This document shows positions 1-7,655 of a stretch of DNA of 8,938 nt, in pieces (the stretch's first letter is position 1; every line of letters begins with the position of its first letter). The stretch comes from Actinomycetes bacterium (GTDB lineage: Bacteria > Actinomycetota > Actinomycetes > Actinomycetales > Cellulomonadaceae): positions 1 to 8,938 of the forward strand of contig JAEWYD010000037.1 in the NCBI GenBank assembly GCA_023462275.1, in the 5' to 3' direction. The notes beneath the pieces were generated by a model that worked only from the letters and a program-made list of their open reading frames with translations, was not told where the DNA came from and searched no databases. Both the position numbers and the translations under genes were made by a program.

Positions 1-1730
1 CCGCCCGCCGGCCTCGGCTGCACGACGCCGTCGCTCGGGTCCTCCGGCGGCCGCAGGTGCGCGCCGCCGTCGTCCGGCCCGTCCGTCCGCGGGGGGAAGA
101 GCCCGGGCGGGACGCCCTTGCCGTCCCAGTTCAGGAGGTTGACCCGCGCCTTCCGGGTGGCCGGGTCCGCCACCGTGTCCGTCGTCTGGCGCTGGGCCAG
201 CATGTGGAAGTTCTCCACGGCGATCGGGTCGTTGCGGCCCGACCCCTCGCCGAACGGTCCCGAGCCACCCATGCCCGGGCCGCCGTCGTAGTCGAGGGCG
301 CACTCGGTCGCGAGCTCCTCGAGGCTGTGCGCCTGCTCGGCGTGCGCCGTCGGGATGACGTACCGCTCGTCGTACTTGGCCAGCGCGAGGAGCCGGTACA
401 TCGCCTCCATGTCGCTCGCGGACATGCCGACCGACGCCGGGATGTCCGCGTCGCCGTCGCGGCCCATCGAGATGTCCCGCATGTACGAGCGCATCGCCGC
501 CAGGCGCTGCAGCACGGACGTGACCGGCGCGACGTCGCCGGCCGTGAACAGCTCGGCGAGGTACTCCACGGGGATCCGCAGCGCCTCGATCGCGGCGAAC
601 AGGTTCCCGCGGTCCTCGGCGTCCTCGCCGGTGTCGCGGACGACGTCCACGACCGGCGAGAGCGGCGGGATGTACCAGACCATCGGCATCGTCCGGTACT
701 CGGGGTGCAGCGGGAGCGCCACCTCGAAGCGGCTGATGAGGGCCCACACCGGCGAGCGCTGGGCCGCCTCGACCCAGTCCCGCGGGATGCCGGACTCGGC
801 GGCGGCGCGCTGCACCTCGGGATCGCCCGGGTCGAGCAGCACCGAGCGCTGCGCCTGCAGGAGCCTGCGCTCGTCCGGCTCGCTGGCCGCCTCCAGGACG
901 CGGTCGGCGTCGTACAGGACGAGGCCGATGTAGCGCAGCCGGCCGACGCACGTCTCGGAGCACACGGTGGGCAGGCCGACCTCGATGCGCGGGAAGCAGA
1001 ACGTGCACTTCTCGGCCTTGCCCGTCCGGTGGTTGAAGTACACCTTCTTGTACGGGCAGCCGGTGACGCACTTGCGCCAACCGCGGCACTTGTCCTGGTC
1101 CACCAGGACGATGCCGTCCTCCGCCCGCTTGTAGATGGCCCCGGACGGGCACGACGCCGCGCACGACGGGTTGAGGCAGTGCTCGCAGATGCGCGGCAGG
1201 TAGAACATGAAGGTCTGCTCGAACTCCAGCTTGACCTTGTCCGAGACCTTCGCCAGCACCGGGTCCGCGGTGGCGAGCGCCGGAGCGCCGCCCAGGTCGT
1301 CGTCCCAGTTCGCGCTCCAGCGCACCTGCATGTCCTGCCCGCTGATCAGCGACTTCGGGCGGGCCACGGGGGTGTGCTCCTGCAGCGGGGCGTTCGTCAG
1401 GTTCTCGTAGTCGTACGTCCAGGGCTCGTAGTACTCGTCGATCGAGGGCATCTTCGGGCTCGCGAAGATGGTGAAGAGGTTCTTCAGCCGGCCGCCGGCC
1501 TTGAGCTCAAGGCGCCCCCGCTTGTTGAGCGTCCACCCGCCCTGCCAGCGCTCCTGGTCCTCGTACGTGCGCGGGTAGCCCTGGCCGGGGCGCGTCTCGA
1601 CGTTGTTGAACCACACGTACTCGGTGCCGGTGCGGTTCGTCCACGCCTGCTTGCAGGTCACCGAGCACGTGTGGCACCCGATGCACTTGTCGAGGTTCAT
1701 CACCATCGCCATCTGGGCCATCACGCGCAT
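1..1730 (-). CDS. narH: NarH, respiratory nitrate reductase beta subunit (C-terminus beyond window)
   Basis: Electron-transfer subunit of the membrane-bound NarGHI nitrate reductase, on the cytoplasmic face, carrying electrons from NarI haem to NarG. Translating the minus strand from ATG at 1730 gives 576 codons with no stop. Cysteines form the four expected groups: C16/C19/C22/C26, C182/C185/C190/C194, C215/C221/C225 and C242/C245/C257/C261. In the third group the position of a fourth cysteine is W218, matching the tryptophan of E. coli NarH (W220) that leaves a [3Fe-4S] cluster. Spacing between groups tracks E. coli with a two-residue offset. The start is fixed by a strong AGGAGG 10 bases upstream and a one-base overlap with the narG stop. 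The protein is already longer than E. coli NarH (512 aa), with a Gly/Pro/Asp-rich tail after about residue 480. narJ and narI are expected next, to the left. Confidence 0.97.
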   Translation of the reverse strand, partial: MRVMAQMAMVMNLDKCIGCHTCSVTCKQAWTNRTGTEYVWFNNVETRPGQGYPRTYEDQERWQGGWTLNKRGRLELKAGGRLKNLFTIFASPKMPSIDEYYEPWTYDYENLTNAPLQEHTPVARPKSLISGQDMQVRWSANWDDDLGGAPALATADPVLAKVSDKVKLEFEQTFMFYLPRICEHCLNPSCAASCPSGAIYKRAEDGIVLVDQDKCRGWRKCVTGCPYKKVYFNHRTGKAEKCTFCFPRIEVGLPTVCSETCVGRLRYIGLVLYDADRVLEAASEPDERRLLQAQRSVLLDPGDPEVQRAAAESGIPRDWVEAAQRSPVWALISRFEVALPLHPEYRTMPMVWYIPPLSPVVDVVRDTGEDAEDRGNLFAAIEALRIPVEYLAELFTAGDVAPVTSVLQRLAAMRSYMRDISMGRDGDADIPASVGMSASDMEAMYRLLALAKYDERYVIPTAHAEQAHSLEELATECALDYDGGPGMGGSGPFGEGSGRNDPIAVENFHMLAQRQTTDTVADPATRKARVNLLNWDGKGVPPGLFPPRTDGPDDGGAHLRPPEDPSDGVVQPRPAG

Positions 1731-4700
1731 CAGTACTGCACCTCCTGGCTCCGCCGCCGGATGACGGTCACCTCGTCCCGCTGGTTGCCCGTGGGTCCGA
1801 GGTAGTTGAACGCGTACGACAGCTGGGCGTAGCCACCGATGAGGTGGCTGGGCTTGATGAGCAGGCGCGTCAGCGAGTTGTGGATGCCGCCCCGCCGACC
1901 CGTCGTCTCCGAGAGCGGTACGTCGATCAACCGGTCCTGCGCGTGGTGCATGTACACGGTGCCCTCGGGCATCCGGTGCGACACGACGGCGCGGGCGACG
2001 ACGACGCCGTTGCGGTTCACGGCCTCGATCCAGTCGTTGTCCGCGATGCCCACCTTCGCGGCGTCGCGGTCGGACATCCAGATGGTCGGTCCGCCGCGGG
2101 ACAACGAGAGCATGAACAGGTTGTCCTGGTACTCGGAGTGGATCGACCACTTGTTGTGCGGTGTCAGGTACCGCACGGTCACCCCGAGCTGGCCCGTGCC
2201 CGCCACCTCGGCGGTGTCGCCGACCACGGTCTCGCCGAACAGCGCGGGCATGTTGAGGGGTGGGCGGAACACGGGCAGCGCCTCGCCCAGCTCGGCCATC
2301 CAGTCGTGGTCCAGGTAGAAGTGCTGGCGGCCGGTCAGCGTGTGCCAGGGCTTGAGCCGCTCGACGTTGACGGTGAACGGCGAGTACCGCCGGCCGCCGT
2401 GCTCCGTCCCCGACCACTCCGGCGAGGTGATGACCGTCGCGGGCGCGGCCTGCGTGTCCGCGAACGTCATCTGCTTACCCTCGTGCTCCGCTGCGAGGTC
2501 GGCCATCCGCGTGCCCGTCCGCTGCTCGAGCGTGTGGAAGCCCTGGACGGCCAGCCGGCCGTTCGTCGTCCCGGAGAGGGCGAGGATCGCCTCGCACACG
2601 TGCGTGTCCCGGGTCAGCAGCGGCCGGCCCTCGACCACGCTGCCGCCGGTCCCGGTCGCGATGCCATTCTTGCGGCCGAGGTAGGCGACCTCCGCATCGA
2701 CCTGGAACGTGACGCCCTTCGTGGTCAGGCCGAGCGTGTCGACGAGCGGCCCGAGCGTCGCCATCTTGGCGGCGACGGCGCCGTAGTCGCGCTCGACGAC
2801 CGTCAGGCGGGGCATCGTCCTGCCCGGCACCGGCTCGCACTCCCCCGCCGCCCAGTCGAGCACCCGGCCGTGCGGCGTCGCGAGCTCGTCGGGTGTGTCG
2901 TGCAGCAGGGGCGTCGCGACGACGTCGCGGCGGACGCCGAGGTGCCGGGCGGCCAGCTCGCTGAACCGGCGGGCGAGCGTCTGGAAGATGTCGAAGTCGG
3001 TGCGCGTCTGCCACGGCGGCGCGATCGCGGGACTGAACGAGTTCACGAACGGGTGCATGTCCGTCGTGTTGAGGTCGTGCTTCTCGTACCAGGTGGCCGC
3101 GGGCAGAACGACGTCGGAGAACACGGTCGTGCTGGTCATCCGGAAGTCCAGGCACAGGAGCATGTCGAGCTTGCCGGTGGGTGCCTCGTCGTGCCAGACG
3201 ACGTCGCGCGGCCGGACCTCCGGGGGCGCCTCGGTGGCCCGCAGGTTCGAGTCGGTGCCCAGCAGGTGGTGCAGGAAGTACTCGTTGCCCTTGGCGGAGC
3301 TGCCGAGGAGGTTCGCGCGCCAGATGGTGAGCACGCGCGGGAAGTTCTCCGGGGCGTCCGGGTCCTGTGCCGCGAAGCGGAGGCGGCCCGCGGTGAGCTC
3401 CGCCGGCACGTACTGGTCCACGCCCACGCCCGCCGCGGCGGCGTCGTCGGCCAGGTCGAGCGGGTTGCGGTCGAACGTCGGGTACGACGGCATCCAGCCG
3501 AGCCGGGCGGACTGGGCGATGACGTCGGCGGTCGCCTTCCCGGCGAGCTGGCCGCCGGAGTGCGCGGCGGCGAGCGTGTCCGCCCCGAACGCGTCGTACC
3601 GGAACTGGTCGGTGTGCAGGTACCAGTACGCCGTCTGGATCATCGTCCGCGGCGGTCGGGCCCAGTCGTTGGCGGTCGCATACATGGAGTACCCGGTGAT
3701 CGGCCGCACCTTCTCCTGGCCGACGTAGTGGGCCCACCCCCCGCCGTTCACGCCCTGGCAGCCGGTGAGCGTCGTGAGCGTCAGGAAGGCGCGGTAGATG
3801 GTGTCGGAGTGGAACCAGTGATTGGTTCCCGCGCCCATGATGATCATCGAACGGCCCCGCGACTCCTCCGCGTTGGCCGCGAACTCGCGCCCGATGCGCT
3901 CGGCCTTCGCAGCGGGCACCCCGGTGAACTGCTCCTGCCAGGCCGGCGTGCAGCCCTGCGTCGCGTCGTCGTAGCCGGTCGGCCAGGCGCCGGGAAGGCC
4001 GTCGCGACCGACGCCGTACTGGGCGAGGAGCAGGTCGAGGACCGTCGTGACCACGTGGTCCCCCACCCGGCGGACGGGCACGCCGCGCCGGACGGTTCCG
4101 GCGGAGCCGTCGAGCGTGTCGAAGCGTGGCAGGTCGAGCTCGACCCTCTCGCCCCGCGGCTGCCCGACGCTGCCGCCCGCGCTGAGCAGCGGCTCCACGT
4201 CCCCGAGGTCGAGGTTCCAGCGCCCGGCGCCGTCCGGCCCGTAGTGGAACCCGAGCGAGCCGCCGGGCACGACCGGAGCGTCCGTCCGGGCGTCGAACAG
4301 GACCGTCTTGAACGCGGCGTTGTCGACCCTCGCCGCCGCGCCGGGCAGGTCGCTCGCGGTGAGGAACTTGCCCGGCCGGTAGACGCCATCCTGGTCCACC
4401 TCGAGGCGGACCAGGAACGGCAGGTCGGTGTACCGCTTCACGTAGTCGGCGAAGTAGGGCACCTCGCGGTCGACGAAGAACTCCTTCAGGGTCACGTGCC
4501 CCATGGCCATGGCGAGCGCGCCGTCGGTGCCGGGGGCGACGGCGAGCCATTCGTCGGCGAACTTCACGTTGTCGGCGTAGTCGGGCGAGACGGCGACGAC
4601 CTTCTGCCCCCGGTAGCGCGCCTCCGCCATCCAGTGGGCGTCAGGCGTCCGGGTCACCGGTAGGTTCGAGCCCCACATCACCAGGTAGCCCGCGTCCCAC

Positions 4701-5479
4701 CAGTCACCGGACTCCGGGACGTCGGTCTGGTCGCCGAAGACCTGCGGCGAGGCCACGGGCAGGTCGGCGTACCAGTCGTAGAAGGACAGCATCGGGGCGC
4801 CGATGAGCGCGTGGTACCGCGCTCCCACGCCGTGGGAGACCATCGACATGGCGGGAATCGGCGAGAACCCCGCCACCCGGTCCGGCCCGTACCGACGGAT
4901 CGTGTGCACCTGCGCGGCCGCGACGATCTCGACCGCCTCGTCCCAGGTAGCCCGCACGAGGCCGCCCTTGCCGCGCGCCCGCTTGTAGCGCCGCGACAGC
5001 TCCGGGTCGTCCACGATGCTCGCCCAGGCCGCGACCGGGTCGCCGGTCCGCGCCTTGGCCGCGCGGTACATGTCGAGCAGCACGCCCCGCACGTACGGGT
5101 AGCGCACGCGCGTCGGCGAGTACGTGTACCAGCTGAACGCCGCCCCACGCGGGCAGCCGCGCGGCTCGTACTCGGGCCGGTCCGCGCCCACGCTGGGGTA
5201 GTCGGTCTGCTGCGACTCCCAGGTGATGATCCCGTCCTTGACGTAGACCTTCCACGAGCACGAGCCCGTGCAGTTCACGCCGTGGGTGGAGCGCACCACC
5301 TTGTCGTGCGACCAGCGGTCCCGGTAGAAGGTGTCGGCATCCCGCCCGCCCACCTGGTGCAGCGTGCGCAGGTCCGGCGACACCTCGCCGCGCCGCAGGT
5401 GGCGGCCCAGACGCAGGATCGCGTCGGACGCCGGTCCGTCGAGCCCGGGCGCCACGTGCTCGTCGCGGGTCTGCGTCAT
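1730..5479 (-). CDS. narG: NarG, respiratory nitrate reductase alpha (catalytic) subunit
   Basis: Catalytic subunit that reduces nitrate to nitrite at a Mo-bisMGD centre in the cytoplasm. It is 1249 aa, close to E. coli NarG (1247). The N-terminal FS0 cluster ligands are visible as H66, C70, C74 and C109, the same spacing as E. coli H49/C53/C57/C92. The motif FYDWYADLP places the probable Mo-ligand aspartate at D235 (E. coli D222). Conserved molybdopterin-oxidoreductase blocks follow, including the GAGTNHWFHSD stretch near residue 550, and the C-terminal nucleotide-binding region is intact up to the final VQY. No Tat twin-arginine signal is seen, as expected for a cytoplasm-facing NarG. The same frame stays open far upstream (to 6736), but that part is a shadow of narK. 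The start at 5479 is chosen for the AAGGAGA six bases upstream and the family length. It lies 29 bases after narK and overlaps narH by one base. Confidence 0.98.
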   Translation of the reverse strand: MTQTRDEHVAPGLDGPASDAILRLGRHLRRGEVSPDLRTLHQVGGRDADTFYRDRWSHDKVVRSTHGVNCTGSCSWKVYVKDGIITWESQQTDYPSVGADRPEYEPRGCPRGAAFSWYTYSPTRVRYPYVRGVLLDMYRAAKARTGDPVAAWASIVDDPELSRRYKRARGKGGLVRATWDEAVEIVAAAQVHTIRRYGPDRVAGFSPIPAMSMVSHGVGARYHALIGAPMLSFYDWYADLPVASPQVFGDQTDVPESGDWWDAGYLVMWGSNLPVTRTPDAHWMAEARYRGQKVVAVSPDYADNVKFADEWLAVAPGTDGALAMAMGHVTLKEFFVDREVPYFADYVKRYTDLPFLVRLEVDQDGVYRPGKFLTASDLPGAAARVDNAAFKTVLFDARTDAPVVPGGSLGFHYGPDGAGRWNLDLGDVEPLLSAGGSVGQPRGERVELDLPRFDTLDGSAGTVRRGVPVRRVGDHVVTTVLDLLLAQYGVGRDGLPGAWPTGYDDATQGCTPAWQEQFTGVPAAKAERIGREFAANAEESRGRSMIIMGAGTNHWFHSDTIYRAFLTLTTLTGCQGVNGGGWAHYVGQEKVRPITGYSMYATANDWARPPRTMIQTAYWYLHTDQFRYDAFGADTLAAAHSGGQLAGKATADVIAQSARLGWMPSYPTFDRNPLDLADDAAAAGVGVDQYVPAELTAGRLRFAAQDPDAPENFPRVLTIWRANLLGSSAKGNEYFLHHLLGTDSNLRATEAPPEVRPRDVVWHDEAPTGKLDMLLCLDFRMTSTTVFSDVVLPAATWYEKHDLNTTDMHPFVNSFSPAIAPPWQTRTDFDIFQTLARRFSELAARHLGVRRDVVATPLLHDTPDELATPHGRVLDWAAGECEPVPGRTMPRLTVVERDYGAVAAKMATLGPLVDTLGLTTKGVTFQVDAEVAYLGRKNGIATGTGGSVVEGRPLLTRDTHVCEAILALSGTTNGRLAVQGFHTLEQRTGTRMADLAAEHEGKQMTFADTQAAPATVITSPEWSGTEHGGRRYSPFTVNVERLKPWHTLTGRQHFYLDHDWMAELGEALPVFRPPLNMPALFGETVVGDTAEVAGTGQLGVTVRYLTPHNKWSIHSEYQDNLFMLSLSRGGPTIWMSDRDAAKVGIADNDWIEAVNRNGVVVARAVVSHRMPEGTVYMHHAQDRLIDVPLSETTGRRGGIHNSLTRLLIKPSHLIGGYAQLSYAFNYLGPTGNQRDEVTVIRRRSQEVQY
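1741..1746 (-). promoter_or_regulatory. narH ribosome binding site
   Basis: On the minus strand this reads AGGAGG, a full Shine-Dalgarno match, 10 bases before the narH ATG at 1730. It lies inside the last codons of narG, so narH can be translated both by coupling to narG and by fresh initiation. It supports 1730 as the start over the in-frame ATG three codons later. Confidence 0.8.
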
Positions 5480-5485
5480 CGCGGG

Positions 5486-5492
5486 TCTCCTT
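5486..5492 (-). promoter_or_regulatory. narG ribosome binding site
   Basis: Minus strand reads AAGGAGA, six bases before ATG 5479, in the 29-base narK-narG gap. It decides the narG start within a frame that stays open for more than 400 codons upstream. No terminator-like hairpin is visible in this short gap, so narK and narG are probably on one transcript. Confidence 0.75.
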
Positions 5493-5508
5493 CGTTCCGG
5501 CGGGTGGG

Positions 5509-6810
5509 TCAGCTGGGGCGCGGGGCTCCGGGGCGCGCGTACTGCACCCAGGTCAGGACGGTGCAGGCCGCGAAGTACACGACCGCGCCGATGAAGAACG
5601 CGCGAGGCGAGATGCTCGCCAGGGCGATCCCGACGAGGAACGGCCCGAACGCCGCGATCGAGGACGTGAACCCGATGACGCCGCCGGCCTGGCGCCGGGG
5701 GAAGATCATCGGCATCTGCTTGAACGTGCCCGCGTTGCCGACGCCCGCGAAGAAGAAGATCGCGAGCATCCCGGCGAGGAACCAGCCGAACTGGTCCCGC
5801 GACGTCGGGTCGAGGAAGAAGAGCGTGAACACCGTGCTCAGGGTCATGCCGACGCCCGCGACGAACGTCCAGACGGCGCCCCCGAAGCGGTCGCACAACG
5901 GGCCCCAGGCGGCGCGGGTCAGCGAGCCCACGAGCGGGCCGAGGAAGGCGTACTTGAGCGGGTCGGGCGCGTCGGCGAACCCGCCGTACTCGTTCTTGAT
6001 GATGAGCCCGAGCTGGGCGGCGAAGCCGGAGAAGGCGCCGAAGGTCATGAGGTAGATCGCCGTCATGTACCAGGTGTGCCGCTCGCGGAAGATGTCGAGC
6101 TGCTGGCGGAAGTTCGCCTCCACCGGGACGCGGCGCAGGTACACGGCGGCGAGCACCATGCCGAGCACCACCCACGGCACGAGGACGAGGCCGGCGTTGT
6201 GCAGCCAGAGGTTGCCGCCGGACGCCGTCTGCTGCGGCGTGAGCGCCGCCGTGCCGAGCAGGCCGAAGCCCACCACCCAGGGCGTGAGGAACTGGATGAG
6301 GCTCACGCCGAAGTTGCCGATGCCCGCCTGCAGGCCCAGCGCAGTGCCCGCCATGCGGCGCGGGAAGAAGTAGCTCGTGGAGGGCATGAAGCCCGAGAAC
6401 GCGCCGCCCCCGACGCCGGCCGCCGCCGCGAGCAGGAGCAGCACGCCGTAGGGGGTGCCGGCGTCGCGCACCGCGAACGTCCAGCCCAGCATGGGCAGCA
6501 GCAGGAGCGTCGCCGAGCCGCCGACGAGCGTGCGCGTGCCGACGATGGGCGGCAGGAACATGTAGATCAGCCGCATGGTGCCGCCGGCGAGCCCGGGCAC
6601 GGCCACGAGCCAGTACAGCTGCGACGTCGTGAGCCCGAACCCGATGTCGTTGAGGCGCGGTGCGACTGCGCTGACCAGGTACCAGACGCAGAACGCGAGG
6701 GTCAGGTTGTAGGTCGTGATCCAGAGCGTCCGCCACGCGAAGCGCGAGTCCCAGCGCTCCGGGTCCTCGGGATCCCAGCGGGCCAGGTCGGCCTTCGTCA
6801 CGGTCACCAT
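5509..6810 (-). CDS. narK: NarK-type nitrate/nitrite MFS transporter
   Basis: Inner-membrane transporter of the NNP family in the major facilitator superfamily, moving nitrate in and/or nitrite out. It is 433 aa with about 12 hydrophobic segments (roughly residues 27-50, 63-85, 92-112, 119-143, 155-182, 205-226, 246-272, 284-305, 312-333, 340-365, 373-397, 402-425). Two nitrate-signature glycine motifs are present: AGVGGGAFSGF near 131-141 and AGVGNAGTF near 355-363. Arginines R80 (GTMRLIYMF) and R299 (SLTRAAWG) sit where E. coli NarK has its substrate-binding R89 and R305. The frame remains open upstream to 7038, but that part overlaps the regulator. ATG 6810 is chosen for the GGAGGA just upstream and the family-like N-terminus; the GTG at 6807 is an alternative with more usual spacing. 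It is the first gene of the narKGH unit. Sequence alone does not settle H+ symport versus nitrate/nitrite antiport. Confidence 0.95.
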   Translation of the reverse strand: MVTVTKADLARWDPEDPERWDSRFAWRTLWITTYNLTLAFCVWYLVSAVAPRLNDIGFGLTTSQLYWLVAVPGLAGGTMRLIYMFLPPIVGTRTLVGGSATLLLLPMLGWTFAVRDAGTPYGVLLLLAAAAGVGGGAFSGFMPSTSYFFPRRMAGTALGLQAGIGNFGVSLIQFLTPWVVGFGLLGTAALTPQQTASGGNLWLHNAGLVLVPWVVLGMVLAAVYLRRVPVEANFRQQLDIFRERHTWYMTAIYLMTFGAFSGFAAQLGLIIKNEYGGFADAPDPLKYAFLGPLVGSLTRAAWGPLCDRFGGAVWTFVAGVGMTLSTVFTLFFLDPTSRDQFGWFLAGMLAIFFFAGVGNAGTFKQMPMIFPRRQAGGVIGFTSSIAAFGPFLVGIALASISPRAFFIGAVVYFAACTVLTWVQYARPGAPRPS

Positions 6811-6813
6811 CGT

Positions 6814-6819
6814 TCCTCC
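6814..6819 (-). promoter_or_regulatory. narK ribosome binding site
   Basis: Minus strand reads GGAGGA. It is only three bases from ATG 6810 and six from the next in-frame codon, GTG 6807, so the real start could be either; the difference is one residue. Confidence 0.6.
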
Positions 6820-6835
6820 GGTTCGCACGGCCCCT

Positions 6836-6850
6836 GCCGTGTCTGACGGC
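6836..6850. promoter_or_regulatory. Dyad GCCGT-N5-ACGGC upstream of narK, possible operator
   Basis: A perfect 5-bp inverted repeat with a 5-base spacer, 25 bases before the narK start. Its CCGT/ACGG half-sites recur, at wider spacing, in the dyad at 7636-7656. Its role as a regulator site is inference; 5-bp arms in DNA this GC-rich can arise by chance. Confidence 0.25.
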
Positions 6851-6877
6851 GCCAGTCTGGCCGCAGGGCGACCGGTG

Positions 6878-6890
6878 GTGGCGCCGCCAC
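6878..6890. repeat. Short inverted repeat GTGGC-N3-GCCAC in the narK upstream region
   Basis: Perfect 5-bp arms around a GCC spacer, 68 bases before narK. Two GGCGCC palindromes (6848-6853 and 6880-6885) fall in the same region. It could be an operator or chance; no known regulator motif is recognised. Confidence 0.2.
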
Positions 6891-6897
6891 TCCCGTG

Positions 6898-6917
6898 AAA
6901 AACCCGATCGGGCCCGA
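6898..6917 (-). terminator. Possible terminator after the regulator gene (palindromes plus T5)
   Basis: On the minus strand two overlapping perfect palindromes, TCGGGCCCGA and CCCGATCGGG, are followed at once by TTTTT, about 45-65 bases after the regulator stop. A wider pairing is also possible between GAACCC upstream (near 6925-6930) and the GGGTTT at the palindrome end. The stem is short, so termination would be weak. It may instead be a binding site in the narK leader or promoter. Confidence 0.35.
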
Positions 6918-6961
6918 CGTTAGCGAAGGGTTCCCCGCTGCGCGAGGGGCCGGGACGCTCG

Positions 6962-7594
6962 TCAGCGCGGCGCGAGGTGCAGGAGGCAGCGCTGAGGCTG
7001 GACGAAGGGCTCGAGGCGATCGGCCGTGAGCGGGCCACCGGCCGCGTCCAGCACGCCCTTGATGACGTCGAGGTGCACGGCGCAGGTCAGCTCGGTGCGC
7101 TCCCGCGCCAGCGCGACGAACGGGCACGGTCGCAGCGCCACGGCGCGTCCGCCCGGCGCCGGGTCCGGCTCCAGCCCCAGGTCCTCCAGGTGGACCTCGA
7201 GCGCGGCGAGCTGGCGCCGCTCGTCGTCGGCCGCCGCCGGGGCGAGCGCGCCGTCGACCCGGCCGTCCGGGTCCCCCGCCGCACCCAGGTCCTCGAGGAA
7301 GATCCTGGTCAGCCCCTCGCGCAGGCGGTCGTCGAGGGTCGCGCCGGCCGCCCGCCGCACGGCGCCGTAGAGGATCCGGGGGCGGCCACGGGTGCCCCGC
7401 GACTCCACGGACCGGGTCGCGAACCTCGCCTCCACGAGACGGTCCAGGTGCTCCCGCACGGTGTTCTCGTGACGCTCCACGGCGGCGGCGACGTCCGGGA
7501 CGGCGAGGGGGCCGGGAGCGACCTGGAGGAGACGCAGGATCTCCACCCGCGTCGCGGAGGACAGGGCACGCGACGCGCTTCGGGATGCCGGCAT
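6962..7594 (-). CDS. ArsR/SufR-like winged-helix regulator with C-terminal Cys/His cluster
   Basis: DNA-binding transcription regulator of 210 aa, resembling the COG2345/SufR group. Residues about 12-62 form a winged HTH, with the recognition helix near ENTVREHLDRLVEARF and a wing at RGTRGRPRILYG (67-77), the GRPR-type wing usual in this group. The C-terminal half has C157 (RPCPF), C171 and H174 (LTCAVHL), then C203 and H206 (QRCLLHL), an arrangement that in SufR-like proteins can bind an Fe-S cluster. That it senses oxygen, NO or iron here is inference. Start ATG 7594 has no Shine-Dalgarno, but an AATAAT -10-like box lies six bases upstream, as in leaderless actinobacterial mRNAs. It lies upstream of narK on the same strand and diverges from the P450, so control of narK, of the P450, or of itself is plausible. 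The exact family member is not recognised. Confidence 0.85.
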   Translation of the reverse strand: MPASRSASRALSSATRVEILRLLQVAPGPLAVPDVAAAVERHENTVREHLDRLVEARFATRSVESRGTRGRPRILYGAVRRAAGATLDDRLREGLTRIFLEDLGAAGDPDGRVDGALAPAAADDERRQLAALEVHLEDLGLEPDPAPGGRAVALRPCPFVALARERTELTCAVHLDVIKGVLDAAGGPLTADRLEPFVQPQRCLLHLAPR

Positions 7595-7655
7595 GCACGG
7601 ATTATTGACGGTGCCAGCAGGCGCAACTCGGGACTTCCGTCGCTAGTCTCGACGG
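7595..7655. promoter_or_regulatory. Divergent promoter region between regulator and P450
   Basis: This 61-base gap appears to hold two outward promoters. Toward the regulator (minus), AATAAT (7606-7601) lies six bases before ATG 7594. Toward the P450 (plus), TAGTCT (7644-7649) lies six bases before ATG 7656. Both spacings place the transcription start at or next to the A of the ATG, the leaderless layout common in actinobacteria, and neither start has a Shine-Dalgarno. The -35 elements are weak: a TTGACG at 7605-7610 on the plus strand is too far from TAGTCT to pair with it. Confidence 0.5.

Larger units (their letters stand above)
6811..6961 (-). promoter_or_regulatory. narK upstream region, probable site of the nar operon promoter
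   Basis: This is the only sizeable gap before narKGH, so the operon promoter is expected here. The best -10-like hexamer on the minus strand is TAACGT at 6922-6917, but no convincing -35 is found. No TTGAT-N4-ATCAA (FNR-type) site is present. The region holds the terminator-like palindromes and two short dyads listed separately. Readthrough from the regulator gene remains possible. Confidence 0.4.

Noticed and set aside
57..1805. A 582-codon open frame on the plus strand opposite narH
   Set aside because: Low-complexity Arg/Val/Leu protein antisense to NarH, whose 15 cluster cysteines are all in place on the other strand.
1844..4663. A 939-codon open frame on the plus strand opposite narG
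   Set aside because: It is the mirror of a real GC-rich gene: its protein is Arg/Val/Gly/His-rich with no recognisable domain, while the minus strand gives a full-length NarG with all ligands.
5480..6736. N-terminal extension of the narG frame giving a 1668-residue protein
   Set aside because: The added 419 residues are Arg/Ala/Pro-rich nonsense overlapping narK in another frame. NarG has a proper start and Shine-Dalgarno at 5479.
6811..7038. N-terminal extension of narK to 509 residues
   Set aside because: It overlaps the end of the regulator gene, has no membrane or MFS character, and ATG 6810 has its own Shine-Dalgarno.
6804..7598. A 264-codon minus-strand frame overlapping the regulator, starting at 7598
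   Set aside because: Wrong frame: Pro/Arg/Gly-rich with no domain, whereas the frame from 7594 shows the HTH and the Cys/His set.
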